A stretch of DNA of 64,000 bases from a bacterium (GTDB lineage: Bacteria; UBP15; UBA6099). The notes beneath the pieces are model-generated. The model saw only the letters and a program-made list of their open reading frames with translations, was not told where the DNA came from and ran no database searches. The stretch spans positions 112,558 through 176,557 of the forward strand of contig JAKQPS010000082.1 in the NCBI GenBank assembly GCA_029564595.1. Reading direction: 5' to 3'. Position numbers and translations under genes: made by a program. Of the stretch, positions 1-9,279 are shown piece by piece; position 1 is the stretch's first letter; each line of letters opens with the position of its first letter.

Positions 1-560
1 TACTGGCAACTCAAATATGCGTCCAGAGCCGGCATGTCAATTTCAGGCGGGATATCGGTGGCGGCGCGCAAACACTTTATTTCAGAGCCGAAAAGGAATT
101 CGTCTCCGCGCCGCGTCCAGTAAAGAGGCTTGACGCCCATTCTGTCTCTGATGAGAGTGAGTTTTCTGCGTTTTGCGTCCCAAACTGCTATAGCGAACAT
201 TCCAATAAGTTCATTAGCGAGCGCGGCTCCGTGTTCTTCATAAAGATGAACGATTACTTCTGTGTCGGACTTGGTTGAGAATGAGTGGCCTTTAGATTCA
301 AGCGACGCGCGGAGTTCTACATAGTTGTAGATTTCGCCATTGAAAATCACTGAAACAGAGCCGTCTTCGGAAGAAACGGGCTGCGCGCCTGTTTCCAAGT
401 CGATTATGGAGAGGCGCCGCATAGTCATGCCGAAAGAGCCGTCAATAAGAGTCCCGTCGTCGTCGGGGCCGCGGTGGCGAATGCTCTCACCCATGCGCGC
501 AAGTCTATTTGGTTCTATCGGAGCGCCTGAGAAATTATATATTCCCGCGATTCCACACAT
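1..560 (-). CDS. asnB: asparagine synthase (glutamine-hydrolysing), N-terminal part
   Basis: The reverse strand from 560 reads MCGIAGIYNF, then RHRGPDDDG and FNGEIYNY, the hallmarks of the class II glutamine amidotransferase domain of AsnB-type enzymes. Cys2 is the expected glutaminase nucleophile after Met removal, which fixes the start at 560. Only about 186 residues are present; the gene leaves the window on the left, so the AMP-forming synthetase domain is not seen. Members make asparagine from aspartate, or amidate sugars or peptides in surface-polysaccharide clusters. The divergent glycosyltransferase next door would fit a polysaccharide role, but this is inference. Confidence 0.9.
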   Translation of the reverse strand, partial: MCGIAGIYNFSGAPIEPNRLARMGESIRHRGPDDDGTLIDGSFGMTMRRLSIIDLETGAQPVSSEDGSVSVIFNGEIYNYVELRASLESKGHSFSTKSDTEVIVHLYEEHGAALANELIGMFAIAVWDAKRRKLTLIRDRMGVKPLYWTRRGDEFLFGSEIKCLRAATDIPPEIDMPALDAYLSCQ

Positions 561-675
561 CGATTCATCGCCGTATTCTAATAACGCGAGGCCGCTATGA
601 GGCCGAAGCGTTGTTGTTTCGTAAATCGCATTATAAAATATATGACGGTATTTTCCAAAGGTGTATAGTATTTAT

Positions 676-1845
676 ATGGGCAAGCCGGTCAGGACACTTT
701 TCGTAACACACGCCGCTGAATTCGGCGGCGCGGAGCTTTCGCTACTTGAGATTCTTGAACGGTTGGACCGAGATAGAATCGAGCCGGTTCTTGCGAGTTT
801 TTCAGACGGCCCTCTTGTGGAGGCCGTGAAGGAATCAGGCATTGACGTCAGAGTAATTAATGGCGCGGACTCGTTTGTGAAGGCGAAGCGAGCAGAAATG
901 GCGGAAGTGTTATCAAATGGTTCTGCTATTTTTAAAGCTATGGCAGCTATTCCAGCGGCTTTAGAATTGGCGAAATTTGTGAAAGAGAGAAGAGTTGACG
1001 TGGTTTATACGAACTCCAGCAAAGCTCATGTGTTGGGAGGCGTAGCTGGAAGGATGGCGAGCGCGCGTGTCGTATGGCATTTCAGAGATATATTTCCTCA
1101 AGCGATATTAAAAAAGTTTTTTGCAACATCCGCAAATATGCTGGCTGAAACGGTGATATGTAATTCTCGGGCGACATCCGCTCAATTTGAATCGCACAAA
1201 GATTGCAGGGTCGTTTACAACGGATTGCCGGTGGAGAAGGTCAAGGCGATTAGAGGAATGGTGGATGTCAGGAATGAGCTAGGATTGAATGAAGACGCGA
1301 GAATCATTGGAATGGCCGGAAGGCTACAAAGATGGAAAGGAGTTCATGTCTTCTTAGACGCGGCTGGGATCATAGCGAAAGGGTCGCCGAAGGCGAGATT
1401 TATTGTGGCGGGATCTCCGATATACGGAGATGAATCATATCTTTCTGAAATGATGGCGGCGGCTCGAGATCTGGGCATAGGCGAGAAAGTAGTATTTACC
1501 GGATTCAGGCAGGATATCTATGATATTGTAAATGCAATGGATGTATACGTGCATCCGTCCGAGACGCCTGAGCCGTTCGGGAGGGGTATAGTGGAAGCGA
1601 TGATGCTGGGCAAGGCAGTGGTGGTTTCTGACGCCGGAGGGGCGGCGGAGATTGTTTTGGATGGCAATACAGGGTTTCTTGTTACGGCGGGAGATGCGAG
1701 AATGTTGGCTAAGCGCGCAATAGAGCTAAATGATAATCCGGAGAAATCAAGGAGCATGGGCGAAGCGGGAAAAAAACGAGCGCACGAGTTGTTTAACGCA
1801 ATAAGGACTGTAGAGGCGGTATCCCGAGCGATCGAGAATTGTTAA
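676..1845 (+). CDS. glycosyltransferase family 4 (GT-B fold)
   Basis: About 389 residues. The N-terminal domain opens with a Rossmann-like strand and a GGAELS glycine motif, typical of GT-B enzymes. The C-terminal domain has GRLQRWKG and the ETPEPFGRGIVEAM motif, the E-x7-E nucleotide-sugar site of GT4. It would transfer a sugar from a nucleotide donor in the cytoplasm, probably onto a surface glycan. A GTG at 661 is in frame, but ATG 676 has AAAGGTG about 13 bases upstream and is preferred. Donor and acceptor cannot be told. It diverges from the asparagine synthase gene. Confidence 0.88.
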   Translation: MGKPVRTLFVTHAAEFGGAELSLLEILERLDRDRIEPVLASFSDGPLVEAVKESGIDVRVINGADSFVKAKRAEMAEVLSNGSAIFKAMAAIPAALELAKFVKERRVDVVYTNSSKAHVLGGVAGRMASARVVWHFRDIFPQAILKKFFATSANMLAETVICNSRATSAQFESHKDCRVVYNGLPVEKVKAIRGMVDVRNELGLNEDARIIGMAGRLQRWKGVHVFLDAAGIIAKGSPKARFIVAGSPIYGDESYLSEMMAAARDLGIGEKVVFTGFRQDIYDIVNAMDVYVHPSETPEPFGRGIVEAMMLGKAVVVSDAGGAAEIVLDGNTGFLVTAGDARMLAKRAIELNDNPEKSRSMGEAGKKRAHELFNAIRTVEAVSRAIENC

Positions 1846-1881
1846 CAATGTCGCAGATGCTTCAAATCGAAGATTTAATTG

Positions 1882-3111
1882 TCACAACTCAGCGATTTTC
1901 ACTGTCTCGATGTCAGTAATTTTGCCATCTGAAACTTTGACCAAATAAATTGCCACCGGATGTCCGTCGGCAGGACGGCTGGCCGCTGTGGGCACGGTCA
2001 CTATTTCGGTGTTTGCGTATCGTTCCCTGTAAATGCCGTGAACATGCCCGCAGAAGAAATAATCTATAGATTGCTTTTCAAAAAGCGATAGAAGCTCCAA
2101 GCGTCCTGTTTCAGTGAAAGGCACGATTTCGAACGGGCCGTTGACGTCTTTGACGGTGTTGGTCGGATTGTGATGGCCTAAAGCGATTTTTAGTTTGGAT
2201 GTTTGCTTCACTTCGGCAAACATCGCGTCCAAAGAGAGAAGCTGCTCGTCAGTCACATATCCGGAATCGACAACTTCTCCCAAGCCTCCGAAAATATTCC
2301 TCTTATCAGGGGAAGCATTATAAGTGTTCACTCCCAAGATTGCGGTATCTCCGTATGAGGCCGAATAATCAAGTACGCCAAAAGAGCGCGTCCATTGAGC
2401 CAGAGTGTCAAAATTGATTTTGCCCCCAGCTCCAGACGTATAGCCGTCATGATTGCCCGGCACTGTAAATGTGGGGAATTTCGCGGCGGATGTCAGCGCG
2501 TCCGCATAGTCAATTATTTCTTTCTTTGAGCGTGGCGGAAGAAAACTGAGATCACCGCAACATACGCAAAATTCAATCTGATTTTCATTTAGAATCTGTA
2601 TTTCTTTCTTGAATGTTTCCTCTACGCTGAAGTCCTTAATCATAGACGATATTCGCGGGTCTCCGAAATGCACGTCGGAGATGGCCCCGAAACAATAGTC
2701 GGTTTTGAATCGCTCAACGATTTTCACAGCGAGAGGTTGCTTTTCGAACCTTTTATTGGATCCCATGGAGACTTCGAGATACAAATCATACATTCCGGGG
2801 GGAGGGGGGACTGTTGGGATAAAATGACCGTTTTCAACAGAGAGAACAAACGGTTTTCCGCCGGGAGACGCAATCCATGCGCTGTCAATCGAGGCTCTCG
2901 CGCCAGAAGGAGAAAGCCTGAACGGAAACGACTGCCCGGAAAGCGCGATGGCCGGAGCCGCGAAAGAAGGTTGAATCACCGCGGAAGCGGCAAAAGCAGC
3001 TTCGCCGGATGAGGCGGAAAAAGCTATGCCCGGCAGAAATGCGATTGAAACGGCGCTTGCCGCGGCAATCCCTGTTGATTTTATAAACTCTCTTCTCGTT
3101 ATGAACTCCAT
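1882..3111 (-). CDS. Tat-exported calcineurin-like metallophosphoesterase
   Basis: 409 residues. The N-terminus contains TRREFIKSTG followed by a hydrophobic stretch, a twin-arginine export signal, so the folded enzyme should act in the periplasm or outside. The metal-site motifs are all present in order: DVHFGD (D-x-H), CGDLSF (GD), PGNHDG (GNHD), ALGHHNP and CGHVHG (GHxH). A dinuclear metal phosphodiesterase or phosphatase is therefore well supported; substrate is unknown. An Ig-like segment lies between the signal and the catalytic domain. It is convergent with the glycosyltransferase and lies downstream of the GH38 gene on the same strand, with about 145 AT-rich bases between. Confidence 0.88.
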   Translation of the reverse strand: MEFITRREFIKSTGIAAASAVSIAFLPGIAFSASSGEAAFAASAVIQPSFAAPAIALSGQSFPFRLSPSGARASIDSAWIASPGGKPFVLSVENGHFIPTVPPPPGMYDLYLEVSMGSNKRFEKQPLAVKIVERFKTDYCFGAISDVHFGDPRISSMIKDFSVEETFKKEIQILNENQIEFCVCCGDLSFLPPRSKKEIIDYADALTSAAKFPTFTVPGNHDGYTSGAGGKINFDTLAQWTRSFGVLDYSASYGDTAILGVNTYNASPDKRNIFGGLGEVVDSGYVTDEQLLSLDAMFAEVKQTSKLKIALGHHNPTNTVKDVNGPFEIVPFTETGRLELLSLFEKQSIDYFFCGHVHGIYRERYANTEIVTVPTAASRPADGHPVAIYLVKVSDGKITDIETVKIAEL

Positions 3112-3256
3112 TATTTTGCTCCCAAGTTAGCATTCAACGCTGCGCACATGATGATAATAAAAAAAAAGCGGCTCTTCTACAAATGATATTTCCAAGCAAT
3201 AACTTGCTACTGCTCAAATACTATTGTCGTAAAGAAAGTCTCCACAATAAAGAGTA

Positions 3257-6200
3257 TCATTTCAATATCGTTATATTCACCGGATCGGAATATGTGTAAT
3301 CGCCATCGCTCATGAGTTTCAGCACGAACCAGAAGCTGCCGCTTAAAGCTTTTTCATCAGCCTTGACGTTGACAGGGAATACGGATTCGTCAGACGCGGC
3401 GACTTCATAGGACGCTCTGAAAGGGGATAAACTCAACTGTAATGTGGAAGGCGATTCGCTCCATGTGCCTATTGGAGAAACGACGATTGCTTCGCCGGTT
3501 ATCTTTTGAGACGAAGGATTGGAAATTTTAATGTCGATGTTTTTCTCTTCGCCGGGGCTGACGACGATGGATTCGGGCGCTGAAATAGTCGGTTTATCAA
3601 TTTCACCCACATGAAGGGAGGCATAGAATCGCTGTTCTTCATCCGTGTAGATAGCTCTGATAATTCCACCTTTTGAGTTTTCAGCGGGCGTCACGATAAT
3701 ATCTTTAATTAAAAAAGCTCCGGGTTCCAAATCGTAACTAATCGCTGATGGTTCAACGCTCCAGCCTTCCGGAGCCAGCAACTCGATATTTCCCTTAGCC
3801 GATGAATCCGTGTATGAGCTTGCCACTTTGAGTTTGGCGGAGATGGTCGAGGCCGACTCAACGCTAACAGGATCAAAGCTCACAGTGAGAGGTTGGTATC
3901 CGAGCGGAGCCACGTTGTCATTGTGTCTCCAATATGCGGAATATACTGGTTGAACCGGTTCGGTTTCTCTTCCGATTCCGGCGTTCTTGCCTGAAGGCAA
4001 ATCAATGTCCATAACAAAAGTTTCTATCGCTCTGGGTTTGATGATGGACGAGACAATGTTGTTCTCAATGGAAAGCTTGCCGGTCTTGTTTTCTCTCATA
4101 TCAGCGAGATGGGCGGCTTTGAAAGAGAATCGAGAGGAAAGTTTGAAAGGAGCATCCGAATGAGAGTTGTTATACGCCCTTACAGCCAACGAGGGTTGTT
4201 TCCCGATTCGGGAGTAAACAGGAATCGAGTTGTCGGATGCTTTTACGGCGGAAACGATGACCGATTCCGGTTCAACGCTGAAGAACGACGCGCCCGAAGC
4301 AGGCAGAACGGCTTGTGGAGAGGATGCCGCAGGCTTCAAGACCGCCAATAGAGGACGATTAAATCCAAGCGCGGTTTGCTCAATGTTTTTAGTTTCGAAA
4401 TCGCCTTCGCCGGTCGCGACAGCGTATCTGAATCTGTGGTTCCAGTCTTCTTTTGAGAAAGTCCTGCTGAAAGCCTCTCCTCCGGGTCTTCCTGTGGCGC
4501 TTCTGAGGAGTTGGAGAGCGATTGACCCGTCGTGCTCAAAACGATATCCGTTGGAGCCGTTGTTGATAAGAGCAAAAGTGGCTGGTTTCAACGCGATATC
4601 CGGTACCGGCGACAACAGCATATCGTCTGAAAAATCGGCGCTGTTTTCAGACATGACGCTATTGAGAAGGTTCTCAGACGCTTCCGGGTCGGAAAATATT
4701 CTCTTCCCGATAAGCCAAATAGGCCTATCTCCGTCGAACAGAACCGCCATGCCTCTTCTGTTCACTGTGTGAAGAGCGGAGTTGAGATTAGAACCGAGCT
4801 TATCGACTAAAGGCTCGAAAGCTTCAGGGTCGCCGATATAAATAACCGAGTCTGTTGTAAGGTCTTCTTGCTGACTTTCAAAGAAGGTAACGCTTGGCGT
4901 TCCTCTTTTTATAAGAGCGGAAGCAAGGTTTTTGAGAAACTTTTGAGCTTCAGGCTCGTCTCTATTAACTACAATCGCGGGAACTCCCAGAGGGACAGAT
5001 TTTCCGGAGGCTCTTAGATTGAACGAGGTTGACCATCCGGCCCACATGTCGGCGGGGAACTCTTCGCCGCGTTTTCTGGACAAAGGAGCGAATCTCTCGC
5101 CGTAGACCGGAGTAAGCCCTTCGTGGCCTGAAACCGGGAAAAGCAATTTGAAGAGCTTGTTCTCTCCATTGAAGTCATGCACATAAGTGGTAAAATCAAT
5201 TCTGGGAACGCCTTTTTGCATATCGATGCGCTGCACGAGAGAAAAGCCGTCATGGCCGCTTCTTGATTCAATTCTTGTAAAAGCATTTCCACTAGTCACG
5301 CTGACGACAGCGGGAGAGTCGGTTGTGAGAAGTTTTGTGGAGTTTTCAGGGATATTGATTCTCCACAAGTCTCCTTTGTCCTCGTAAACGGCTATTGAAT
5401 TCATAAGCGCGCCGGAGGACTCTGACGCGCGGTTTGTTCCTGTGGCCTTATCCACAAGCTTCACGATTCCTCCGCCGCGTTTAGGATCGACCTCGACCGA
5501 ATAGAATTCGTTTTCGATTGAGGTTGCGCTTTGGGCAACGGACAAAGTGGATTCGGCTCCGCCGCGCGACGCGCGGAAGACGGAATATCCGAAAGCCGGT
5601 ATGTCTTTTGCAGTGAATCTCAGCTTATAAGCGCCGCTCGATGGAAAAACGTCAAAGGGAACATCCGCGCCATCAATGGTTTTAATCGAATTTACAGGAG
5701 AGGAAACAGTCATCTCGACAATGTCAGTTCTAGGGAAAGAGAGAGTATTGAACACAACCGCGATGTCTTCGTTGTCGGACGCAGAGACATTGATCGAAGA
5801 CGCGATATATTCCAACGCGTCGTCTCGGACTTCCTTTGAAAGAGATAAAGATTCGCGCCACCCGTAAAGAATATCAAGGTATGAAAGTTCGTTAGTGGTT
5901 CCCGGAATAGAGTCATGATGCTCGTTGTACATAAGCTCTCGGATGGCTTTATCGAGCGCGCGTGCGGGATGTTTCGCTCCAAGGAGGTTTGCGACTGTTG
6001 AAAGATATTCAGCGTCTAGGAACGTCGTCTCAGCTTCGCGGTTGGCGATCTTCAAGTCCGTTCTGGAAGAGTAGCAACCGGTAAAAACAGGGTTCAAGTC
6101 TTTAGTTGTGAATCTCTGATTCAGCTTGTCATCCTTTAACTGAAGAGCCACATCGTTGAAGTACGCGCTGGGCAATGAGAATCGAAGCGCTGGATAAATA

Positions 6201-7351
6201 TATTTTGAATTCCAATACCTTGTCAGCATGCCAAGCATTGGGACAGGAGGCATGAAATCGTCGCCGATAGGAAGAAAAAAAGATTTCGCGCTGTGGATGT
6301 CGCGAAGAGCGGCGAATGTGTCGGGAAGAACTTCGCGCTCCATCAATTCGAACAATTCCATAGTCGCGTCTTCGCGTTTATCAAGCTTGACGCGGCCTGA
6401 AAATACTTTGCCGAGGTCTTCTTTCATGTCTAGGTCGAAAGAAATAATTTCAGAGCCATCGGGAGCCATCCAGAAGAACTGGCGCGGGAATCCAATGGGG
6501 CCGCCGCGCAGAAATGTGAAAGAATCGAATCCGCTCTTGCGAAGAATCTGCGCGAACTGGGGAGTATGCCCGAAGTTGTCTATCTGCCATGCTGCGGTCG
6601 CGCCTCCCCCTTTGATAACAGAGTCCATATATAGTTTGCCGTAATATAAGTTGCGTATCAGACCCTCGCCGAACACGCTGCTCTCGTCGGGTTGAATGTA
6701 TGAGCCTCCGACAAGTTCAAGCTGTTTGCGGGAAATCAGGTCGCGCAAAGTGGCCCTGTCTTCGGGATATGTGTCCCAAAATGGTTTCAGATAAGGTATT
6801 TGTTCTAATACGAACGAATAGGTGATATCTACGCGGGCCGCGTTGATATATTGTTTTATAAGATCGAGAGCGACAAGAGCATAGCCGCGTTGTCCGTCCT
6901 TGTGAATCCAGACAGTGTCGTAATGAAAATGAGTGGCAAGGTGAATGCGCCGCCAGTCCGGAGGAATCCTATCGATGGAGACCTTCCAATCATAGGACTC
7001 ATCTTCGATAGAAGCATTTATCGAGAAGTCAGCCGTTCCGGAGCCGCCTGCGGGAAGAGCAGCAATTAATGCGCGGGCGAAAGCTGAAGCTCCCGGTTCT
7101 AAAGAAGAGATGGTTTCATTCCGCGGTTCGTCCATTAAAGAGCTGGAAATGGATATGGCAATATCTTTTACCGGCTCGCTTGAGTTGTTTTTGAATTTGA
7201 ATGATATCACCTCTCGCGGTCTTTCTTTAGAGCCTGAGAACATGCCGGTGGAAAAGGCGCGTTCCAACTCCAGAGAGGCGAACGCCTGCGACTGAACCGA
7301 CAACGCGACGATTGCCGCAAGAGCAATTAACAATGATTTAATAAAACGCAT
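3257..7351 (-). CDS. secreted GH38 alpha-mannosidase-like glycoside hydrolase
   Basis: 1364 residues with a Sec signal peptide (basic MRFIK start, hydrophobic core, SQAFA cleavage region). The catalytic N-domain matches glycoside hydrolase family 38: HFHYDTVW (His143 and Asp145 as zinc ligands), WQIDNFGH (Asp258 as nucleophile and zinc ligand) and NEHHDSIPGT near residue 478 for the last His ligand. The rest of the chain is longer than in minimal GH38 enzymes and ends in several beta-rich, Ig-like modules that may bind glycans or anchor the enzyme. It should remove alpha-mannosyl or related residues from glycans outside the cytoplasm. Nucleotidyltransferase, sugar kinase and phosphorylase genes follow upstream on the same strand, suggesting one glycan-use unit. 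Confidence 0.85.
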   Translation of the reverse strand: MRFIKSLLIALAAIVALSVQSQAFASLELERAFSTGMFSGSKERPREVISFKFKNNSSEPVKDIAISISSSLMDEPRNETISSLEPGASAFARALIAALPAGGSGTADFSINASIEDESYDWKVSIDRIPPDWRRIHLATHFHYDTVWIHKDGQRGYALVALDLIKQYINAARVDITYSFVLEQIPYLKPFWDTYPEDRATLRDLISRKQLELVGGSYIQPDESSVFGEGLIRNLYYGKLYMDSVIKGGGATAAWQIDNFGHTPQFAQILRKSGFDSFTFLRGGPIGFPRQFFWMAPDGSEIISFDLDMKEDLGKVFSGRVKLDKREDATMELFELMEREVLPDTFAALRDIHSAKSFFLPIGDDFMPPVPMLGMLTRYWNSKYIYPALRFSLPSAYFNDVALQLKDDKLNQRFTTKDLNPVFTGCYSSRTDLKIANREAETTFLDAEYLSTVANLLGAKHPARALDKAIRELMYNEHHDSIPGTTNELSYLDILYGWRESLSLSKEVRDDALEYIASSINVSASDNEDIAVVFNTLSFPRTDIVEMTVSSPVNSIKTIDGADVPFDVFPSSGAYKLRFTAKDIPAFGYSVFRASRGGAESTLSVAQSATSIENEFYSVEVDPKRGGGIVKLVDKATGTNRASESSGALMNSIAVYEDKGDLWRINIPENSTKLLTTDSPAVVSVTSGNAFTRIESRSGHDGFSLVQRIDMQKGVPRIDFTTYVHDFNGENKLFKLLFPVSGHEGLTPVYGERFAPLSRKRGEEFPADMWAGWSTSFNLRASGKSVPLGVPAIVVNRDEPEAQKFLKNLASALIKRGTPSVTFFESQQEDLTTDSVIYIGDPEAFEPLVDKLGSNLNSALHTVNRRGMAVLFDGDRPIWLIGKRIFSDPEASENLLNSVMSENSADFSDDMLLSPVPDIALKPATFALINNGSNGYRFEHDGSIALQLLRSATGRPGGEAFSRTFSKEDWNHRFRYAVATGEGDFETKNIEQTALGFNRPLLAVLKPAASSPQAVLPASGASFFSVEPESVIVSAVKASDNSIPVYSRIGKQPSLAVRAYNNSHSDAPFKLSSRFSFKAAHLADMRENKTGKLSIENNIVSSIIKPRAIETFVMDIDLPSGKNAGIGRETEPVQPVYSAYWRHNDNVAPLGYQPLTVSFDPVSVESASTISAKLKVASSYTDSSAKGNIELLAPEGWSVEPSAISYDLEPGAFLIKDIIVTPAENSKGGIIRAIYTDEEQRFYASLHVGEIDKPTISAPESIVVSPGEEKNIDIKISNPSSQKITGEAIVVSPIGTWSESPSTLQLSLSPFRASYEVAASDESVFPVNVKADEKALSGSFWFVLKLMSDGDYTYSDPVNITILK

Positions 7352-7383
7352 AAGTCCCCCGATGCGGCGGCGTCAATTCTCAA

Positions 7384-8112
7384 TCAACCAGAGCCGCGCT
7401 TTTTTATAATATAGCTCTCATATTCCTCGAATTCTTCTTTGGTTCCCACGTCGGACGTAAACCCCGTCACAGGCATCGCTCCCACGCGCTTGCCGCTTTC
7501 AACAAGCATGTTGACGGCTGTGGGAAGTTCGTATTCGCCTCTTGGACTTTTTTCAAGTCTTCGCACTTCATCGAAAATGACAGGAGTGAATATGAACAGG
7601 CCGCGATTGTTCCATTTTGTTGTCGATTCTCCTTGCGGAGGTTTCTCGATTAATTTTGTCACGATGTCGCCGTCAACGTAAACCGCCGCGCCCGCGTACG
7701 GGTCGTCCACTTCGTTCAACGTTATGGAAGCGTCGAATCCGCCTCGACTATGAAAATCGGCTAGAGCAGAGTAGTTTTCATGGTCAACCAGAACGTCGCC
7801 GAAACCGAGCATGAAGTCGCCGCCGTTTAGTTCTTTTTCGGCGAGCATCAGAGCGTGGCCGGTCCCGAGAAGCTCTTTCTGTTCAAGCCAAGCAAGGCGC
7901 ATCCCGGAATATTCCGAGCCGTAGTGGTTCCGCATAGCGTCTCCGAGATACCCGACCACAATGAACAGATCGTTCACGCCGGCAGCGGCGAATCCGTCGA
8001 GAATGTAATTAAGGATCGGCTGTCCGGCCATATTCAGCAAAGGTTTCGGCTTGTCGTCCGTCCACGGGCGCAGGCGGGTTCCTCTCCCAGCGGCAAGTAT
8101 AATGCCTTTCAT
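7384..8112 (-). CDS. sugar-1-phosphate nucleotidyltransferase
   Basis: 242 residues, a typical length for a single-domain nucleotidyltransferase. The N-terminus carries ILAAGRGTRLRP and a KPKPLL motif, the nucleotide and phosphate-binding signature of the RmlA/GalU/ManC superfamily. It would join a sugar 1-phosphate to an NTP, giving an NDP-sugar and pyrophosphate. Its start overlaps the stop of the upstream GHMP kinase by one base (TAATG), so the two are translationally coupled. A kinase that makes a sugar 1-phosphate plus this enzyme would form a two-step activation route, as in heptose or salvage pathways. The sugar and the base are not determinable here. Confidence 0.85.
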   Translation of the reverse strand: MKGIILAAGRGTRLRPWTDDKPKPLLNMAGQPILNYILDGFAAAGVNDLFIVVGYLGDAMRNHYGSEYSGMRLAWLEQKELLGTGHALMLAEKELNGGDFMLGFGDVLVDHENYSALADFHSRGGFDASITLNEVDDPYAGAAVYVDGDIVTKLIEKPPQGESTTKWNNRGLFIFTPVIFDEVRRLEKSPRGEYELPTAVNMLVESGKRVGAMPVTGFTSDVGTKEEFEEYESYIIKKRGSG

Positions 8113-9182
8113 TAAATGTCCTCCCTGAAACCGTTGTCGATAAAAACGCGTCTAGGTTTTCCTCCCGCTTCTGAGATTGCCTGTTCCACATTGTCGGCGC
8201 AATCAGCGCTAGTGTATGCGAACATGCAACCTCCTCCGCCAGAGCCGTTTATTTTGGCTCCCCATGCTCCGGCGAAAACAGCGGAATCTACCATTCTGTC
8301 AATTTTCTCCGTCGACACTCCTATCAACCCGCTTAAATTCCGATGCTGCTTCGTCATCAAAGCTCCGAGCGAATCCGGCGCAACATTGTTTTTGCGCAGC
8401 ATTTCGATGGCTTCTTTTGCTATGTCTCTGTTGTCAATATTCCCGAGCGCCGAGTTTACTGCTTCTATCGGAGCGTCCCGAAGCGCCTCGCGGGCGGTCT
8501 CGGCTGATATTATATTCCATTCGGCGGACGGCATGCTTTTTCTAATCAAATCCATAGCGAGCGACGCGTTCTTTTTTGCCGCTCCCAGAATTCCTGTGGT
8601 GTTTTTAGGTTGAAGCGAGTCGCCTAGAACAAACAAGCCTTCGAGAGGCGTTTTTAGTTGAAAAGCGCGCGCGTTTCCCGATGTCTCGATAATCAGCAGC
8701 CCGCCTATGGCGGACGCGTAATGATCCATCATGCCGCCGGGTTCGCCGAACTCCAGAACTTCCGCTCTGTGAGCGAGCCGGGCGCAGTCGGCAGAGGCAA
8801 GCGCGGGGCCTACAGTGGCGATTCGGCTCAGCAGCCCTATCCATGCCACAAGCATCGCCGACGAGCTTGAGCATCCTTTTCCGATTGGGATGTCGCTTCT
8901 GAAAACTATGTCGCGCCCTTTTTTAAATTTGTATCCTTCTCTTAGAAGGATGTTGACCCCGCTGAGCAGGTAGTCCCGGTTTGATGAATATTTCAACTGC
9001 GTTATAGGTTCAAAAGAAATTTCAGAGTCGATATCGGGCAGGCCGACGCGAAAAACCGAGTCTCCGTTTTCGACCGCCTCGAAACGGGCGCGAACATCAA
9101 CAGCCGCCGCTACGACAGGCAAACCGAGATAGTCCTGATGTTCCCCGAAGAGGCATATTCTGCCGGGAGAAGAAACCTTCAT
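8112..9182 (-). CDS. GHMP-family sugar kinase
   Basis: About 356 residues from the preferred ATG (an in-frame TTG lies at 9200). SSPGRICLFGEHQDYLG at the N-terminus resembles the galactokinase/GHMP substrate motif; PIGKGCSSSSAML is the ATP-binding motif 2; NGSGGGGCMFAY is motif 3. The enzyme phosphorylates a small sugar or similar metabolite with ATP in the cytoplasm. The N-terminal motif and the coupled nucleotidyltransferase argue for an anomeric sugar kinase rather than a mevalonate or homoserine kinase. Galactokinase, L-fucokinase, glucuronokinase and heptose kinase cannot be separated by eye. Confidence 0.85.
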   Translation of the reverse strand: MKVSSPGRICLFGEHQDYLGLPVVAAAVDVRARFEAVENGDSVFRVGLPDIDSEISFEPITQLKYSSNRDYLLSGVNILLREGYKFKKGRDIVFRSDIPIGKGCSSSSAMLVAWIGLLSRIATVGPALASADCARLAHRAEVLEFGEPGGMMDHYASAIGGLLIIETSGNARAFQLKTPLEGLFVLGDSLQPKNTTGILGAAKKNASLAMDLIRKSMPSAEWNIISAETAREALRDAPIEAVNSALGNIDNRDIAKEAIEMLRKNNVAPDSLGALMTKQHRNLSGLIGVSTEKIDRMVDSAVFAGAWGAKINGSGGGGCMFAYTSADCADNVEQAISEAGGKPRRVFIDNGFREDI

Positions 9183-9279
9183 CGCGCGAGCGCTCCGCAA
9201 AAAGCCTTTGTCAGACGTTAAAGATTATAACGCATCGCGTCTGTTATCGCTAAACAATATGCACCGCGCGGGGGCTTAA

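Noticed and set aside
1838-1849. Palindrome ATTGTTAACAAT at the end of the glycosyltransferase gene
   Set aside because: It lies over the stop codon, is AT-rich and has no T run, so neither a terminator nor an operator is supported.
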